Shown here: positions 1 to 11,515 of the stretch, piece by piece
Numbering within the stretch: position 1 is the first letter of the stretch
Layout of the letters: the number at the start of each line of letters is the position of its first letter
NCBI GenBank assembly: GCA_021018815.1
Contig: JAITYX010000066.1
Location: 1,302,001 to 1,366,000 of the forward strand
Length of the DNA: 64,000 nt
Source: Talinum fruticosum
Lineage: Eukaryota; Streptophyta; Magnoliopsida; Caryophyllales; Talinaceae
Direction: 5' to 3'
The notes under the pieces: model-generated
Told to the model about the DNA's origin: nothing
What the model saw: the letters and a program-made list of their open reading frames with translations, nothing else
The model's database searches: none
Program-made: the position numbers and the translations under genes

Positions 1-3000
1 TTGGGGACACACAAGTTGGTCAAGTAACAAGCATGACTGGAATAGAGGTTGGACAAAGTCAATCTGCTCCCTTCGAAGAACCTATTGTACAACAAGTTGC
101 TCTTTTTGAAGAACCTATCATACAACAATCTGCATAAGAGGAGAAAGATAGTACTCGTCCAAACTTTAGATGTAAGAAAGGAAAAACAAGTAAAAATCAA
201 AATCATACATAATCCTCCAAGACAAGTTGGACAAATGACAACATCGTTTTGTTCTCCTTATTATGACAGGCTTACTAAAATATCGACAAATATAACAAAG
301 AAGGAGAAGATTATGTTTTATTATGTTCTTAATCTTCCAGTGATGTTGAATGAGAGGCAAAAATTGTCATTTTAGACCACATTTTTATTCTATAATATTT
401 AACTTTTAGAACAAGTATGTGTGGCTAATTATTTATTTTTATATTTTTTTGATGCTAGTGAACTAATGTTTTGTGTTTTCGGATTTGAGTATAACAGAGA
501 TGTTCTAAAATCACTCGTCCCGAAATTTTTATTGACATTAATATTATCAATCACTGTAGTATGATATTGAATGAAACAGAGAGAAAAGGGGATCACACTA
601 CTCTAAGTCGATTTTTTCCCATGTGATACTTGTGTAAGTAACACAATAGCATTTCTGCTATTTAATTATATACAAATCAAATGTTCATATATCTTTTAAA
701 AGTACATCATTTGATCTCTTTTGTAAATTTCTTTTGATGAGATGGTCTATGAAAAGAGAACATATGCACAGAGATATGAGGATTTTGAGCAATGCGTTTC
801 GCAACAATTGGCTCAATTCAATTAGAAGAACCTAAAAAACATTAACTTGTTACTTTTTTATTTTTAATAATTATCAAATTTCATTAATTGACATTTGTAC
901 ATCAATTCTTAAACTATTGTACACAAAATAATACGTATTTGTACATTAATTAAGATACCCTCAAAATATCATATTTAATCAGTATACAATTATACACTAA
1001 TTAATATACAATTATACACTAATCAATTTAGAATTGTACATTAATAACTATTCAAATGTACACTAACATGTATTATATTGTATTCTATTTTACACTTGGA
1101 ACATATTTTCTTACTTTCTTTTTTTGGCATTTTAACAAGTTTTCTTTCCCATATTGTATGGAAAACATTTCGTCCTGTGTTGTTTCAATTTGAAAGAAGG
1201 AAAATATGATATCATTGATAATATCCACACGAAGTTAACGTTACGTAAGAGTTATGGAAAAATCATACAATGATGGTATGTAACTTCTATTTTCTTTGGA
1301 TGATATGTCTCGCTACCTTACAATATATCACTAACTACTGTGTATCTTTTTCATATTAAGAGAAATGCATTTAGCTAATACTCGAGTCTATTGCACATCC
1401 AAAACATAAATCTATCAAACAAGCGAGTTCCTAAAGTGAAGGACTAACCGCAATCTGGTTGGTTGTGGCATTTACTACGTAAGGCGTATGAAGACATATT
1501 TTAGAGATTTTCATGAATGTGACCCTAGATTTGATGGTAATGATGTATGTTCTGATTTCTGTTTGTTATCTTCTCCTAAAAGAATCCGTTTCTAAATCTT
1601 ATTATATATATTTTTTTCAACGTTGCTTTTCAGGATGCAAGCTGGTACTTTTGCGAAGATACTATCGCTTCAATATAATAAATTTTAAGGAGAATACAGC
1701 AAGGCATATGCTGAAGAAAATAACTAAAGATTTCCACAAGGAAGAACCAGAAAATAAAAGAAGAAAATGTCATTTTAGAACTTTTTGGATAGGGAATTAT
1801 GTCAATATTACCCTAATTATTATTTTTGGGCTAAGAATCATCATGGTCTGTAATTTTTGGACATACATCTAGTAATTTTTTAGGCAAATGATGGCAATGA
1901 TGTAATTACAAGTTAGGCATAAAGCGAATAATTTTTTGGGCAAAGGATTATCATGATTTGTAATATATTAGTGATCATATATTGTACATAAATTATCATT
2001 TTGGAATATAATTGACTCGGAATTAACTTGGAATTTCACATGGAATTATTGTGAAAGTCAATATGCATCTCGCACGTCAATTCTTAACAGCTTGTACACC
2101 AATTAATATGTTTTTATTCATTAATTGAGATACAACCATAACTCCAGCTTGAATTGACTCTACTAAATCGAGATATCTTCAAAGTCGGTATGCATATGTA
2201 CATCAATTCTCAAACTTTTGGACACCAATTAATATCCGTTTGTACATTAATTAGATACACTCATATCTCAAACTTAGATTGACTTGAGCCCAAATCGAGC
2301 TTTGACTAAGCCAACTAAATGTCATTACAACACTAATTAATATGAAACTAGTAATTTTTCAATTGTAAAATAACAATATGAATATACACATTTAAAAATA
2401 AACTATTTTATCCACATTTTGCACTAATCAGTATACCACTATACACTAACAATATAACTTCATTAAAAATATATGAAAATGTATACAATTGAAATCAATA
2501 TTATTATAATAAAATCAATTAAAAACATGAATCTCTACATCTCATTTCTTCTTCCTTGAGTTGCTTTACTTCAAGACCTAATGTACCTAAAATAAAAAAA
2601 GTAACATTAAATATTAATAAAGAAATTAAACAAACACAAATTAATCTAATATAAAACTAAAAATTAATCCTAACGTGAGTGGACTTAATAGTATGTTTTT
2701 TCCTCCATTTTACAATGCTCTATCACTCTAAAAAATGGATAGAAGAATATCAGAACAATTGCTATAGTATTTGAGTACAATAAAAACATATCAATGCATA
2801 TCATTTAAAGCTAGTTTTACGGATACTATTGCTTCTTCCTTGAACATCTAATAACATGCTAAAGGTTCTAATTCTGCTAAAATTCTCTAAGGATAAATTA
2901 CTCAATGTTGTTGATGTAGGCTACATAGTCATTCAACATTAAAGAAGAAAAGGAGAACACATTGATATATAATGGTTAGTTATGACATCACTTTACCTAA

Positions 3001-3510
3001 GGCAGTGATACGTGAAAATTTTCTCGGATTTTTGTAATCCTTGAATATATACCTCTTGCTTGATTTACTTTGTTCTCCACTATACTCTTCTTTCTCAAAT
3101 TTCTTTTCTCCTTTATTCCTTCTTGTAGGAAAATTCTTAATAGCTCTTTGAGAACTCTCACCTTGTTCCTCATCCTCGGACAAATACGCGGATCCAATTT
3201 CGACTTCAATAGCTTTTCTCACATCTATGACAAACTGCTCACAAATTCCTCTTATTTTTTAATTCATTTGGCTTCCTAAAAAGATAAAATCAATTCTACG
3301 AAAAATTTATGCTCTTCAAACATATGGAGTTACCCCCGATAGTCAAGTTGTACTTCTAGAACAATCTTCCCCTTCTTTGTGAGGTTTAGTATTCCTCATC
3401 CACCTATTGATTATTGTTAGGGATGGACCTATCGGGGGTCAGTGGGGTCAACTTACCCCCTCTCAAAAATAAATAAATTTTTTATAGAACGTAATTAAGC
3501 TGAAAATAAA
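1..3510. other. AT-rich spacer with unrecognised coding relics
   Basis: No gene I can name. Short open frames exist (108 aa at 49-375 +, 119 aa at 1513-1872 +, 80 aa charged ORF at 2980-3222 -), but none shows a family motif I recognise and all are closed by stops in AT-rich context. The first 140 bases read in one + frame as a Gln/Glu-rich peptide in which a short FEEP.IQQ-like phrase occurs twice, which suggests the tail of an old coding sequence. Positions 880-1080 and 2080-2480 are degenerate repeats built on TACA/TTAATTA words (for example tacaattatacactaat, twice at about 985-1025). The lysine/glutamate-rich - strand ORF at 2980-3222 could be the tail of a transposase-like gene, but this is a guess. 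Confidence 0.4.
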
Positions 3511-3590
3511 TGTAGCTGAGATGGTGAGGATCTCGAAGAGTTATACGCGAGGTCAAGGGTTCAAACCCTAACGCGGGCAATCTCACTTTT
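3511..3590 (+). ncRNA. tRNA-derived SINE head (pol III A and B boxes), putative
   Basis: Positions 3513-3524 (tagctgagatgg) resemble a pol III A box, and 3557-3569 (gggttcaaaccct) resemble a B box (consensus GGTTCRANYCC). The spacing of about 33 nt is as found in tRNA genes and tRNA-derived SINEs. The segment does not fold into a full cloverleaf by eye: no convincing acceptor stem pairs the ends. A T-run (3588-3595) follows. I therefore prefer a SINE head or tRNA pseudogene over a functional tRNA. The neighbouring gggtcagtggggtcaac stretch at 3437-3453 suggests it sits in or beside another old repeat. Confidence 0.4.
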
Positions 3591-3639
3591 TTTTTCAAAA
3601 TTTTTCTTCCTTTCATTTATTACTCTTTTTCCACGACTC

Positions 3640-3779
3640 TTCCCCACGACTCGCCTCGACCCGGCTGCCGTTGCAAGCATCGCTCCTGCTCGCTTTGCCT
3701 CCACCACCGGACCGGCCACCACTGCCGCCATGCTGCTGCCTCGCGCAGCCCGACCAGTGGCGGAGCCCTCCCTCTCCAC

Positions 3780-3824
<45 letters not shown>

Positions 3825-3985
3825 CAACAACCACACCACAGCAGCCGGAGAAGCCCCAAACGATTGCAGCACACCATCGGCGCCGTCCACCGCCACCGCT
3901 AGTCACCCGCCCGGTCTTCGGTGGGTCCGCCACTACCTCCTCTCCTCTCCCTCACCACACTCTCTCTTTCATTCCTAAATCTGTA
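3640..3985. other. GC-rich patch with CT microsatellite
   Basis: An abruptly GC-rich stretch (CCACC/GCCGCC words) inside AT-rich DNA, interrupted by a (CT)n tract. Overlapping open frames on both strands here are low-complexity (poly RE, poly SL), so I do not call a gene. Two short words, cagtggcggagc (3759-3770) and gtgggtccgccact (3921-3934), are the sort of near-inverse phrases seen near the ends of plant DNA transposons. This may therefore be the 5' part of a decayed element. Nothing functional can be assigned. Confidence 0.4.
3782..3822. repeat. (CT)n microsatellite
   Basis: About 20 uninterrupted CT units. It generates spurious Ser-Leu and Arg-Glu open frames on the two strands. Confidence 0.95.
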
Positions 3986-4209
3986 AGTTCACAACTTTAA
4001 AATTTTTCAATTTCAATTCATTTTAAGGTATAATTTGTGTGATATTAGATTTAATTTCTTTAATTTTATCCTTAATTTATGTGATTTTATTGATTTTTCA
4101 ATTTCATTTCATTCATTCTTTAGACCAATTTCACGATAAAGGTTTGATTGTTGTTGTTTAATTCTTATTATAGGTCAAAATGCTTAAATATTTCAAAAGA
4201 TAGCTACAA

Positions 4210-4408
4210 AACGCTTCATTCCTTCGAGTTCGAAATCTGAAAATTCACCATTGAAATATGAAAATTCTTTATGTAATGTTAATTTTCAAAACAGATATTA
4301 ACTTTCTTCAAGTTCGAAATCTGAAAATTCACCATTGAATGAAAATTTACCATTGAAATCTGAAAATTCTTTATGTAATATTGATTTTCAAAACAGATGT
4401 TAACTTTT
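4210..4408. repeat. Imperfect tandem duplication, unit about 100 bp
   Basis: The phrases agttcgaaatctgaaaattc and ttctttatgtaat followed by ttttcaaaacagat occur at 4218-4300 and again at 4310-4400. This is a local duplication with a small insertion in the second copy. It lies in AT-rich non-coding DNA just left of CACTA #1. Confidence 0.75.
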
Positions 4409-5547
4409 ATATTTGTAAAGATGTTTGTAAAGATCGATTGTATGTGAACTTAGGTTTATGAATATAAAAGACCTATGTGAATACTCCGAGCGTGTGACTC
4501 ATTGAGCTTGTGTTGTTGATACTCGAGCTTGTGACTCGTTGAGTTTACGAATGTGTTTCGTGCGGGGTTAAGGCTTTAAGCCTATGGGATTAGCCATATT
4601 ACAAAGGAAACTCTGCCGAAATTTTCACTTGTGTACACTATTATTTAGTTTGTTTCGACCCCCTTCCGTAAATTCCTGCGTCCACCACCGATTATTGTGC
4701 AGGAATACTTTGTACACAATTCACACTCGTATACTTTTAAACACTACTACTGGAACCACTTTTAAAGATGGGTCTTCAACGATGGTTAAAAGGACAAACT
4801 ATCATGAAAAATGGACTGGTGGTATTTTCATAAAAAATACAGTTGTAAAGTATATACGACGACGATTCAACATCAACAACCGTCGTTTTAAAGTTTCTAC
4901 TGAATGTAGACTATGGTATTTTTAATCGAACCGTTGTCATAGATGTATCTATAACGAGGTTCACTTAAAAACTGTAGTTTAAGAACTTTAGACAAGCTGT
5001 TCTTTGTAGTGAACCGTAGTTTAATGTTCTATAGAAAAAAAACCCCTCGGCCAACTCCAACTCTCACTTTTGTCACTCTCAGTCCCACACTCTCTCTCTT
5101 TGATTGCTCTTCTCTTTGTGGTGGTTTCCGGTGGTTTCGATTGGGTTCCCACTTATTCTCTCTGCAGCTTCCTGGTCGTGCTTGCACTCTACCCCACTCG
5201 CTCTCTCGGCGTTTTCGGTTGTGGCTACACCACTCTCGCCGACCTCTCTTTCCGACCCCACTTCTCTCCATGTGGCTACACCTCTCTCGTTGACTTCTCT
5301 TTCCGGGCACCACCAGGATAATCTCTTTTGCTTCATCTTTAGCATTTTACCCATTCATTACGGGGTTTAGAGAAAATTTTAGATCTAAACTCGAAAGTTT
5401 AATTTAGGAGTCTTATATTTCGCGGTGTTTTAGAGAAAATTTTGTAGATTATTTTTATAAATTGTGAATGGATTAGAATATGAAAATAAGAGAAGAGTTG
5501 TTGTACATGTTTATTAAGAGTTGTATAATTGCTTGCAGTATAAAATG

Positions 5548-5849
5548 GATTCTTCAAAAAGTACAAAAAATCGAGGGGGCGAACAATGATGAACAAGGAG
5601 GAGTTGGTCCGGAGTAGAGACGATCGAACTCTCCTTACACTAGTTGATTTTGATAGCCACAAAAATGTTGTAGGTGAGAATAAAGCTACCTTTATTAGCT
5701 ATGTTGATGCGGCAACCCGCACCCACCGGAACATCAACTTTAGAAAATAGGTCGACGTCCTTGATTCCATTAAGGACAACCTATGGAATGATATTTAGGT
5801 AAATGAATACATCTCAACTTAGTATTGCAACTTATATTGTAAATGGTTA

Positions 5850-5880
<31 letters not shown>

Positions 5881-7210
5881 CGCTAATGCATACCATTCTT
5901 GTGTTTCGAGAGAACATTCAACTTGAACGTTAATGAATCCGAGATCCCCTCGATGAAACACAAGACACTCATATCGGCGGTAGAAAAGTTTAGAGACTTC
6001 AAATATCGCATAACCGCTATATGGGTTTATAAAACAAGGCAAATAAAACAAGAAGGTAGACCCTGGGAGGTCTACAATAGTATCACGGAGGAGGACTAGA
6101 GATCGTTTAAAGCACATGTCACCTCTCCGGAATACAAGGTAATTTCATTGCTTTGATACCTTTTTGTGATACTACATCATCAATGATTGTATACAAAGTT
6201 AATGGGTAGCTCTAAGGAGAAAATAGAGGGTTTGAATAGTATGCAACTTCATTCAAATATTTCAATTACCATATAAAAATAGTGTGATGTTGGTTTTCTA
6301 TAAATGTAAGTGGTGAGATATACTTGAGAAAGGCGGATGTACGAGACAATGAGAGGGGATTTTTTTTTACACTAATATTTTCGTTGTCGAATCGATATAA
6401 AATGGAAGAAATTATCAGTGACATATACAACTATTTTCGATTTAAGTGTTATACACTCGATATTTTCGTTGTCTTAATTACTTGCGCAGGCAATAGGTGA
6501 AGTCAACCGGAAGAGGATTAAGAGCAATCCGTACCCTCATGTGTTGTCCCGTAGGGGATACACGAAGTTAGAGGAGAGGTTGTACAAGCAAAAGCTTGAA
6601 CAACTTCAAACAACATCCGAGTGAAGGTTACAACATAGATACTTCGCAACTCGTTATCGATAGGGACGAGCTGTGGGTCGAAGGAAGAAACAAGAAAGAT
6701 GGAACCTTCACTACGCCCGAGGTAGAAGCAATTTCTCACCGACTCATGAGTTTTTTCACTATTTCCTTTATTTATTTTGAGAACTACTTATCGGTTTTAA
6801 TATTTATGAAATTGTCAAATGATAATACCTTTTTCTTCTTATAGGCGTCTTTGTCACGGGCATTGGCTTCAAAATTCGCTAACACCACCGGGAGGAGGGA
6901 CAAGTTAGCCTTGGCCCTATAAAGAGATGAGCATCTCGGTCGTGTTTGAGCGGTACTTGGGCAGGTGGGGATAGTTGAGCACTTTGGGGCTAGGAAGACG
7001 TGCCCTATCACTTCCACCCAAGCTTTTATGAAGGCCGAAATGGCCCAAATGGAGTCTCAATAATCCATAATTGAGCTCCAATAGACCCAAATGTGCCAAA
7101 TGGCTGCAAAGGTGGCAGAGATGGAGGCCCGGATGAGTTTGTACTTCATCACCAACACAGGCATGCCATTATCACCCGTTGACCAATTTGAAATTCCGGC
7201 GGAGGTACGT
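5548..7210 (+). pseudogene. CACTA ORF, Transposase_24 (Ptta/En_Spm)-like, broken
   Basis: Scattered exon-like blocks on + match the plant Ptta/En_Spm transposase family. Block 1 (about 5617-5750) reads TLVDFDSHKNVVGENKATF then a TRTHRNINFR phrase. Block 2 (5899-6130) carries MKHKTLISAVEKFRDFKYR and ends in a W/stop position followed by a SFKAHVTSPEYK phrase. Block 3 (6488-6780) has PYPHVLSRRGYTKLEERLYK and, after a frameshift near 6600, DRDELWVEGRNKKDGTFTT plus PEVEAI, which corresponds to the family hallmark D.ELW...R.KKDG.....P.V. Block 4 (6845-7210) has RDKLALAL, an EHLGRV phrase and a Met/Gln-rich coiled segment. Several blocks end at AG/GT junctions. In-frame stops and frameshifts mean it is not functional. 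The assignment rests on motif memory. Confidence 0.65.
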
Positions 7211-7574
7211 AATTCAGATTTTGCAACCTAATAATATTTACATGCATGTTTTTGTTGTTTTGGATTAGTGCCATTATTTAAATGCATGTTTATATTTTTG
7301 ACTAATTGGTGTATAATATTATTCAATGAATGGTGTATATTGTGTGGTTGTTGCGTAACTCCGGTGTGTGGCCGTTGTGTAATTACTTATTTATTATTAT
7401 GTTTTTGTTGTTTCGTGATGAGGGCCATTATCCCGGGAAAATGTTTACTTTTAAGGGGAAACTCGTCTGTTTATTTTCGAGGATTTTAAGTTATTTGACT
7501 TCTATGTCAAAGGTTATCCCATGATTGTAATTGTTATACTTATTCTTATACGAGTTGGTAAATTGCAAGCTAGC

Positions 7575-7861
7575 TTCTCATCACCCTCTCATAGAGCATG
7601 TTGTGGTATTGGATGTTGTTTTCTCATGGAGGGCAGATATTGTCGTTCACTGGACACCCCTTACAGCTGATGAGGTGAGGGTAAGTGTCAAAGATGTCAT
7701 GCACGAGAAAGGCGAGTGTGAGTTTTCGATCCAGGGATCGGACCTCCACACTGTTGACAACGTAGTCAACGCTTTTCTTCGTTGACCTAAGAGTTTGGTC
7801 ATCCTCACTATGGTAATTCATTTTTATTAAAAATATTAGATTTAGTTGTTATTAATATCAC

Positions 7862-7901
<40 letters not shown>

Positions 7902-9230
7902 CTTATTTTTGTATTGATTATTGACTAGGATATCGTGGACGATCCGAGAGTGGGATGAAGGGCGCTAGTGGCATAAGCAAACGTTTAGTGGCGCCCATTC
8001 GTTGTCCAAAGAAGGCTCCTCTCAAATCTATTGAGCGAGTCTCGCACGGATTGGTGTGTTACTCCGGAAAGTTATGCGAAGACTCCGTCGCAACAACCGT
8101 TCAACCGGAGTGTGCTAGGTCAAGTGTTTAGGCAACATGAAGTGAATATGTTGGTCTTTGTCTTCCCAAACGACATACTGCAATTTTTGTGCATGGAGGA
8201 AATCGGCGTATCCGCTATTACACTTGGAATTATGTGAGTTAATACATTCATAATCAGCTTTTTTATTATTAATTTCAATTTCTAACTACATACAATTAAT
8301 ATGTAAGATGGCTACATGAGATTGGGAAGGACTTCGTTCAGTTTCTAAACCCTACTTCCATTGTTCAAGGAGTTGGGCTAAATCGTGACAAACGAGTCTC
8401 CTATATCTTCGACATCATGAAACATACTCGCAGATGATAAAAAATTGTTCTTGACGGCATTCAATGAGAGGTAAGTGGACAAATAATGAACTAATTAATT
8501 GATGAAGTTTTTATATGTTGTTATACGTACGTATATAAAAATGTGTTATATGTGGTTATATAGCCACCATTAGATGCTTGCTGCCCTATATACAAGGGCT
8601 AATATGGCCTACTCGGTTTGAACCTCTCGAGTCATGACGTGATGGAAGTATCAAGGATGTTGTCGAGATGTGAGTTCATACTTTTAATCATTTTATGCTC
8701 GTTTTGGTAAGTAATCATTCAATGGTATGTCTAACTTGAATTTTATTTTTCCGATTGAAAAATAGTGCTCTAGTATGTTATTATTAAGGCGGAGGCATCA
8801 AGGACAGACGAGTGAATAATAAGAAAGCACAACCACTATTTGTCCCCGTCAAGGTGAGGTTTTCTTAGTTATTAGAGTCTACTTTAGATGTTTTTCATTT
8901 CATATTACTTCTTAGATACATAAAGTACTAGTTAATTCTCTATGTGTTAGGAATTTATTTTACTATTGTAGTGCCATAAACAACCGGGAAACGTGGAGTG
9001 TAGCTTCTACATTCTCTAGTACATGAAAGAGATTGTGACCAAACTTGAATTTAATGTTAGTCCCAAAGAGGTATAGTTGCATTTGTAATTGATTATATTC
9101 TTTATTCAACTTGATTAACACTTGCATTGACCTAATTAATATGTCTTTTACAACATTGTTTACAATATTTTCCGGAAAGAAGCCACCCACTCCCTATACG
9201 AGATGAAGTGATGAACGAGTTAAAACAAGG
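7575..9230 (+). pseudogene. CACTA ORF, Ulp1/C48 peptidase-like, broken
   Basis: This is the second half of the CACTA #1 coding region. Block 7575-7800 (HPLIEHVVVLDVVFS ... DNVVNAFLRWP-like) resembles the DUF8039-type domain that precedes a C48/Ulp1 peptidase in many plant CACTA ORFs. Block 8031-8236 contains NDILQFLCMEEIGVSAI. Block 8308-8437 contains WLHEIGKDFVQFLNP. Block 8566-8670 holds the catalytic-His segment as HH followed by a TAG where a Trp is expected, then MLAALYTRANMAYSV. Block 8972-9070 holds the Cys segment NVECSFYIL followed by YMKEIVTKLEF. Paralogous blocks in CACTA #3 have HWMLVAICPK and NVVCGFYIF, which supports the reading. Ulp1-type enzymes remove SUMO; the role in CACTA elements is unclear. 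Stops throughout make this copy dead. Confidence 0.65.
7865..7899. repeat. (TA)n microsatellite
   Basis: About 17 uninterrupted TA units inside an intron-like gap of the CACTA #1 ORF. Confidence 0.95.
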
Positions 9231-9859
9231 TTGGACAGAGTTTGTATATAACCGTATACGTAAATAGGTATATATTTACAGTATTCTTCATTATTTGATT
9301 GGTAAAGTTTGTGATTTTAGTTGTCAATTTTATGTATATATATTGTACTTATATGTTTTTACACTAACTTGTACCATATATATATACAAAATGTGGTGAG
9401 TATGTTGTTTTGTAATCTATTCTGGTGAAGAGTGTATTCAATGTGGTTTGTATATGTGTATATGATTTTTGTGCTTGTACGGAGGGCAAGCAAACACGAG
9501 AACAATTATTAAAAAAATTCGGACATATGACAACGATTATTAACGCAAAATCGTAGTAAAAAGTCCATCTATGACGACGGTTGTTTCTTTTGAACCGTCG
9601 TCATCGGGGTTCTATATCAACTGCAGAGGATGGCCTATGACGACGGTTCGAAGAAACAATCGTAGTCATAGATAGGCTTTTTACTACGGTTTTGCGCTCG
9701 TAACCGTCGTCATATAGGGACCTATGACTACGGTTCAAAACCATAGTCAAAGGTGGTACATACAATGACGCCCACATACACGATGTACTGTTAACCGTCG
9801 TTAAAGGTCATTTTTAACCATAATTAAAAGTCATTTCGTAGTAGTAAAACAATGATATT

Positions 9860-11515
9860 TTTTGCAACCATAAGATTCCTACCTCAGAATATTTTTTGCA
9901 ATCATAAGTTATGCTCTTATCAACAGGGTTAAATTTCACACAAAAAGCCTACTCTCCTCCATAACGCTTCTCATATACAAAGTAACAATCCTCCTTATCA
10001 TATGGAGTGTCAATAGAGCTTATTAACTCTTGTCGATATCCTTCTACATTTATATACTCTTATTCAAAGACTTTATAAAAGTTGATAGTATAAACCTTAA
10101 CAACTTGTTGTAACACAATTATATGAGGATTATATAGCTTTGGAAAACCTTCGTTTATTTGCAACATCTTTATCTCTTTCATTCCTTCTTCATTATGTCA
10201 TTACTTCTTGAAATACATCATACATATCACACAAACTTACATTAGCATGGCCATGTCTAGATAAACAACCATTCAAAGATTCACTCCATTGAGATGATAG
10301 AACTCCTCTAGAGAAATAATCTTTTGAATATGATGGACATCACTTTTATTTAATACCATATAGCCTTTTCATCCTAGGATTATTATCACAACCATATTCT
10401 TTTACAAAATTGATATAAAAAAATAACAAGAAGATATCGGTGTACAATAGCATACAAAATGGTGTACAATGAAATATTGAATAACGAACAAACAAAATAC
10501 TTACCTTTTCCAAACACTATTAAACTCTGAATTTGCTACACCTTCTAAGCAAAAATTCAAACTTGTATGAAAAACGTTGCTTCATCCTTAAATGATTTAT
10601 GTACTTCCTTGAATTCTCTTTAATATGTCAAGTAAACAGTCTATGTCTTGATGTAGGAAATACTTGACTAATTGCATTAGCCATTATAGAATCTTGATCT
10701 ATCATTATTGTAATTGGTACGTGATCATTCATAGATCAAAGGAAAGTCTTAAACAACCAACAAAAACTTTTAATTTTATCATTAAGAAGAAACCCAACAC
10801 CAACCAAAAGATTCCTCCGATGATGATTCATACACGCAAACGGCGTGCAAATCATATTGTATCAATTTGTCCTATGTGTTGTATCAAACACCAATAAATA
10901 TCCAAATAGAAGATAATCTTCTCTCATCTATCTCACCAAAAAATCTAATTAAATAGCCATCATAATCAAAATCTTCAGCATGAAAGAAGTTTTCTTCAGC
11001 GATTTTTCTCTTACTAAATATCTCGACTAAAGAGTTTGCATCACCAATTTCCATATTCTTTTTAACTTCTTTCGCTGATGCATTATATAGATCCTTCACT
11101 ATGAATCCACAACTGCCTCATTTCTCATCAATATATATGCATGGGACATTTTCGCACCACTTTTCCTCAATTTCCGCACATGTGTAAGATGTGTTTTCTC
11201 AACTACACGATGCGATTTCTCCAAGTGCACTTCATCTTTTGAGAGAAATTTATGATTGTGCTTCATATCATGGGTTGTCACAACCCAATATCCACTATTA
11301 TCAAGCTTAATGATCATCCATGCTTTGTAATTGCATCTTTTATTCGTTTTTTCAATTGTCTACATTGCTTTGGAGTAGGTCTTTTTACTCCTTTCATGCA
11401 ATTAAACTCTCTCCTCATTAAGTGATCACTATTTACTCTCCATCTTGGCTTCCCATATCTTGCATCAAAACTTATCCTATAAGCATACTCATTGTAGACC
11501 TAAATACTTCACTTT
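9860..11515 (-). pseudogene. FAR1/FHY3-related (FRS)-like or MULE transposase pseudogene
   Basis: Read on -, the order matches FRS proteins. The FAR1 DNA-binding domain is at about 11510-11230 (NEYAYRISFDARYGKPRW, LMRREFNCMKGVKR, then GYWVVTTHDMKHNHKFLS). A linker follows at 11220-10900 (SHRVVEKTHLTHVRKLR, KDLYNASAKEVKK, DANSLVEIF, KIAEENFFHAEDFD). The MULE transposase domain is at 10870-10540 (DTTHRTN-like, HPITIMTDQ-like, FPTSRHRLF). Later blocks at 10350-10200 read YFSRGVLSSQWSESLNGCLS. The C-terminal end near 9860-9910 looks like a SWIM finger start (YDCKKYSEVGIL). FRS proteins are transcription regulators domesticated from Mutator-like transposases. Here stops interrupt almost every block, no start codon is evident, and the frame runs into the right end of CACTA #1, so the SWIM finger is truncated. 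Whether it derived from a host FRS gene or a Mutator-like element cannot be decided from this. Confidence 0.75.

Larger units (their letters stand above)
4742..9846 (+). mobile_element. CACTA (En/Spm) element #1, degenerate
   Basis: The left end begins CACTACTACTGGAACC at 4742. The right end reads catttcgtagtagta, the inverse of CACTACTACGAAATG except that the terminal G has become A at 9846. The flanks are aaa (4739-4741) and aaa (9847-9849), matching the 3-bp target duplication expected of this superfamily. Subterminal regions (about 4770-5035 and 9520-9840) are filled with direct and inverted copies of a GACGACGGTT-like word, the usual CACTA transposase-binding architecture. The interior carries two decayed coding regions on +, a Transposase_24-like ORF and an Ulp1-like protease ORF. 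The protease ORF is shared with CACTA #3 in this window. The element abuts the SWIM region of a FAR1-like pseudogene on its right. Confidence 0.85.

Noticed and set aside
1513..1872. 119-aa ORF on +
   Set aside because: No recognisable domain, AT-rich composition, Ile/Tyr/Phe-rich random-looking peptide.
3511..3590. Functional tRNA gene
   Set aside because: A and B boxes are present but I cannot pair an acceptor stem or anticodon arm; kept only as a putative SINE head.
3561..4000. Overlapping Arg-Glu and Ser-Leu rich ORFs on both strands
   Set aside because: Generated by the (CT)n tract and GC-rich low-complexity DNA; no domain, no splice support.
4584..5370. ORFs at the left end of CACTA #1
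   Set aside because: They span the terminal repeat, subterminal repeats and a CT-rich leader; no transposase motif.
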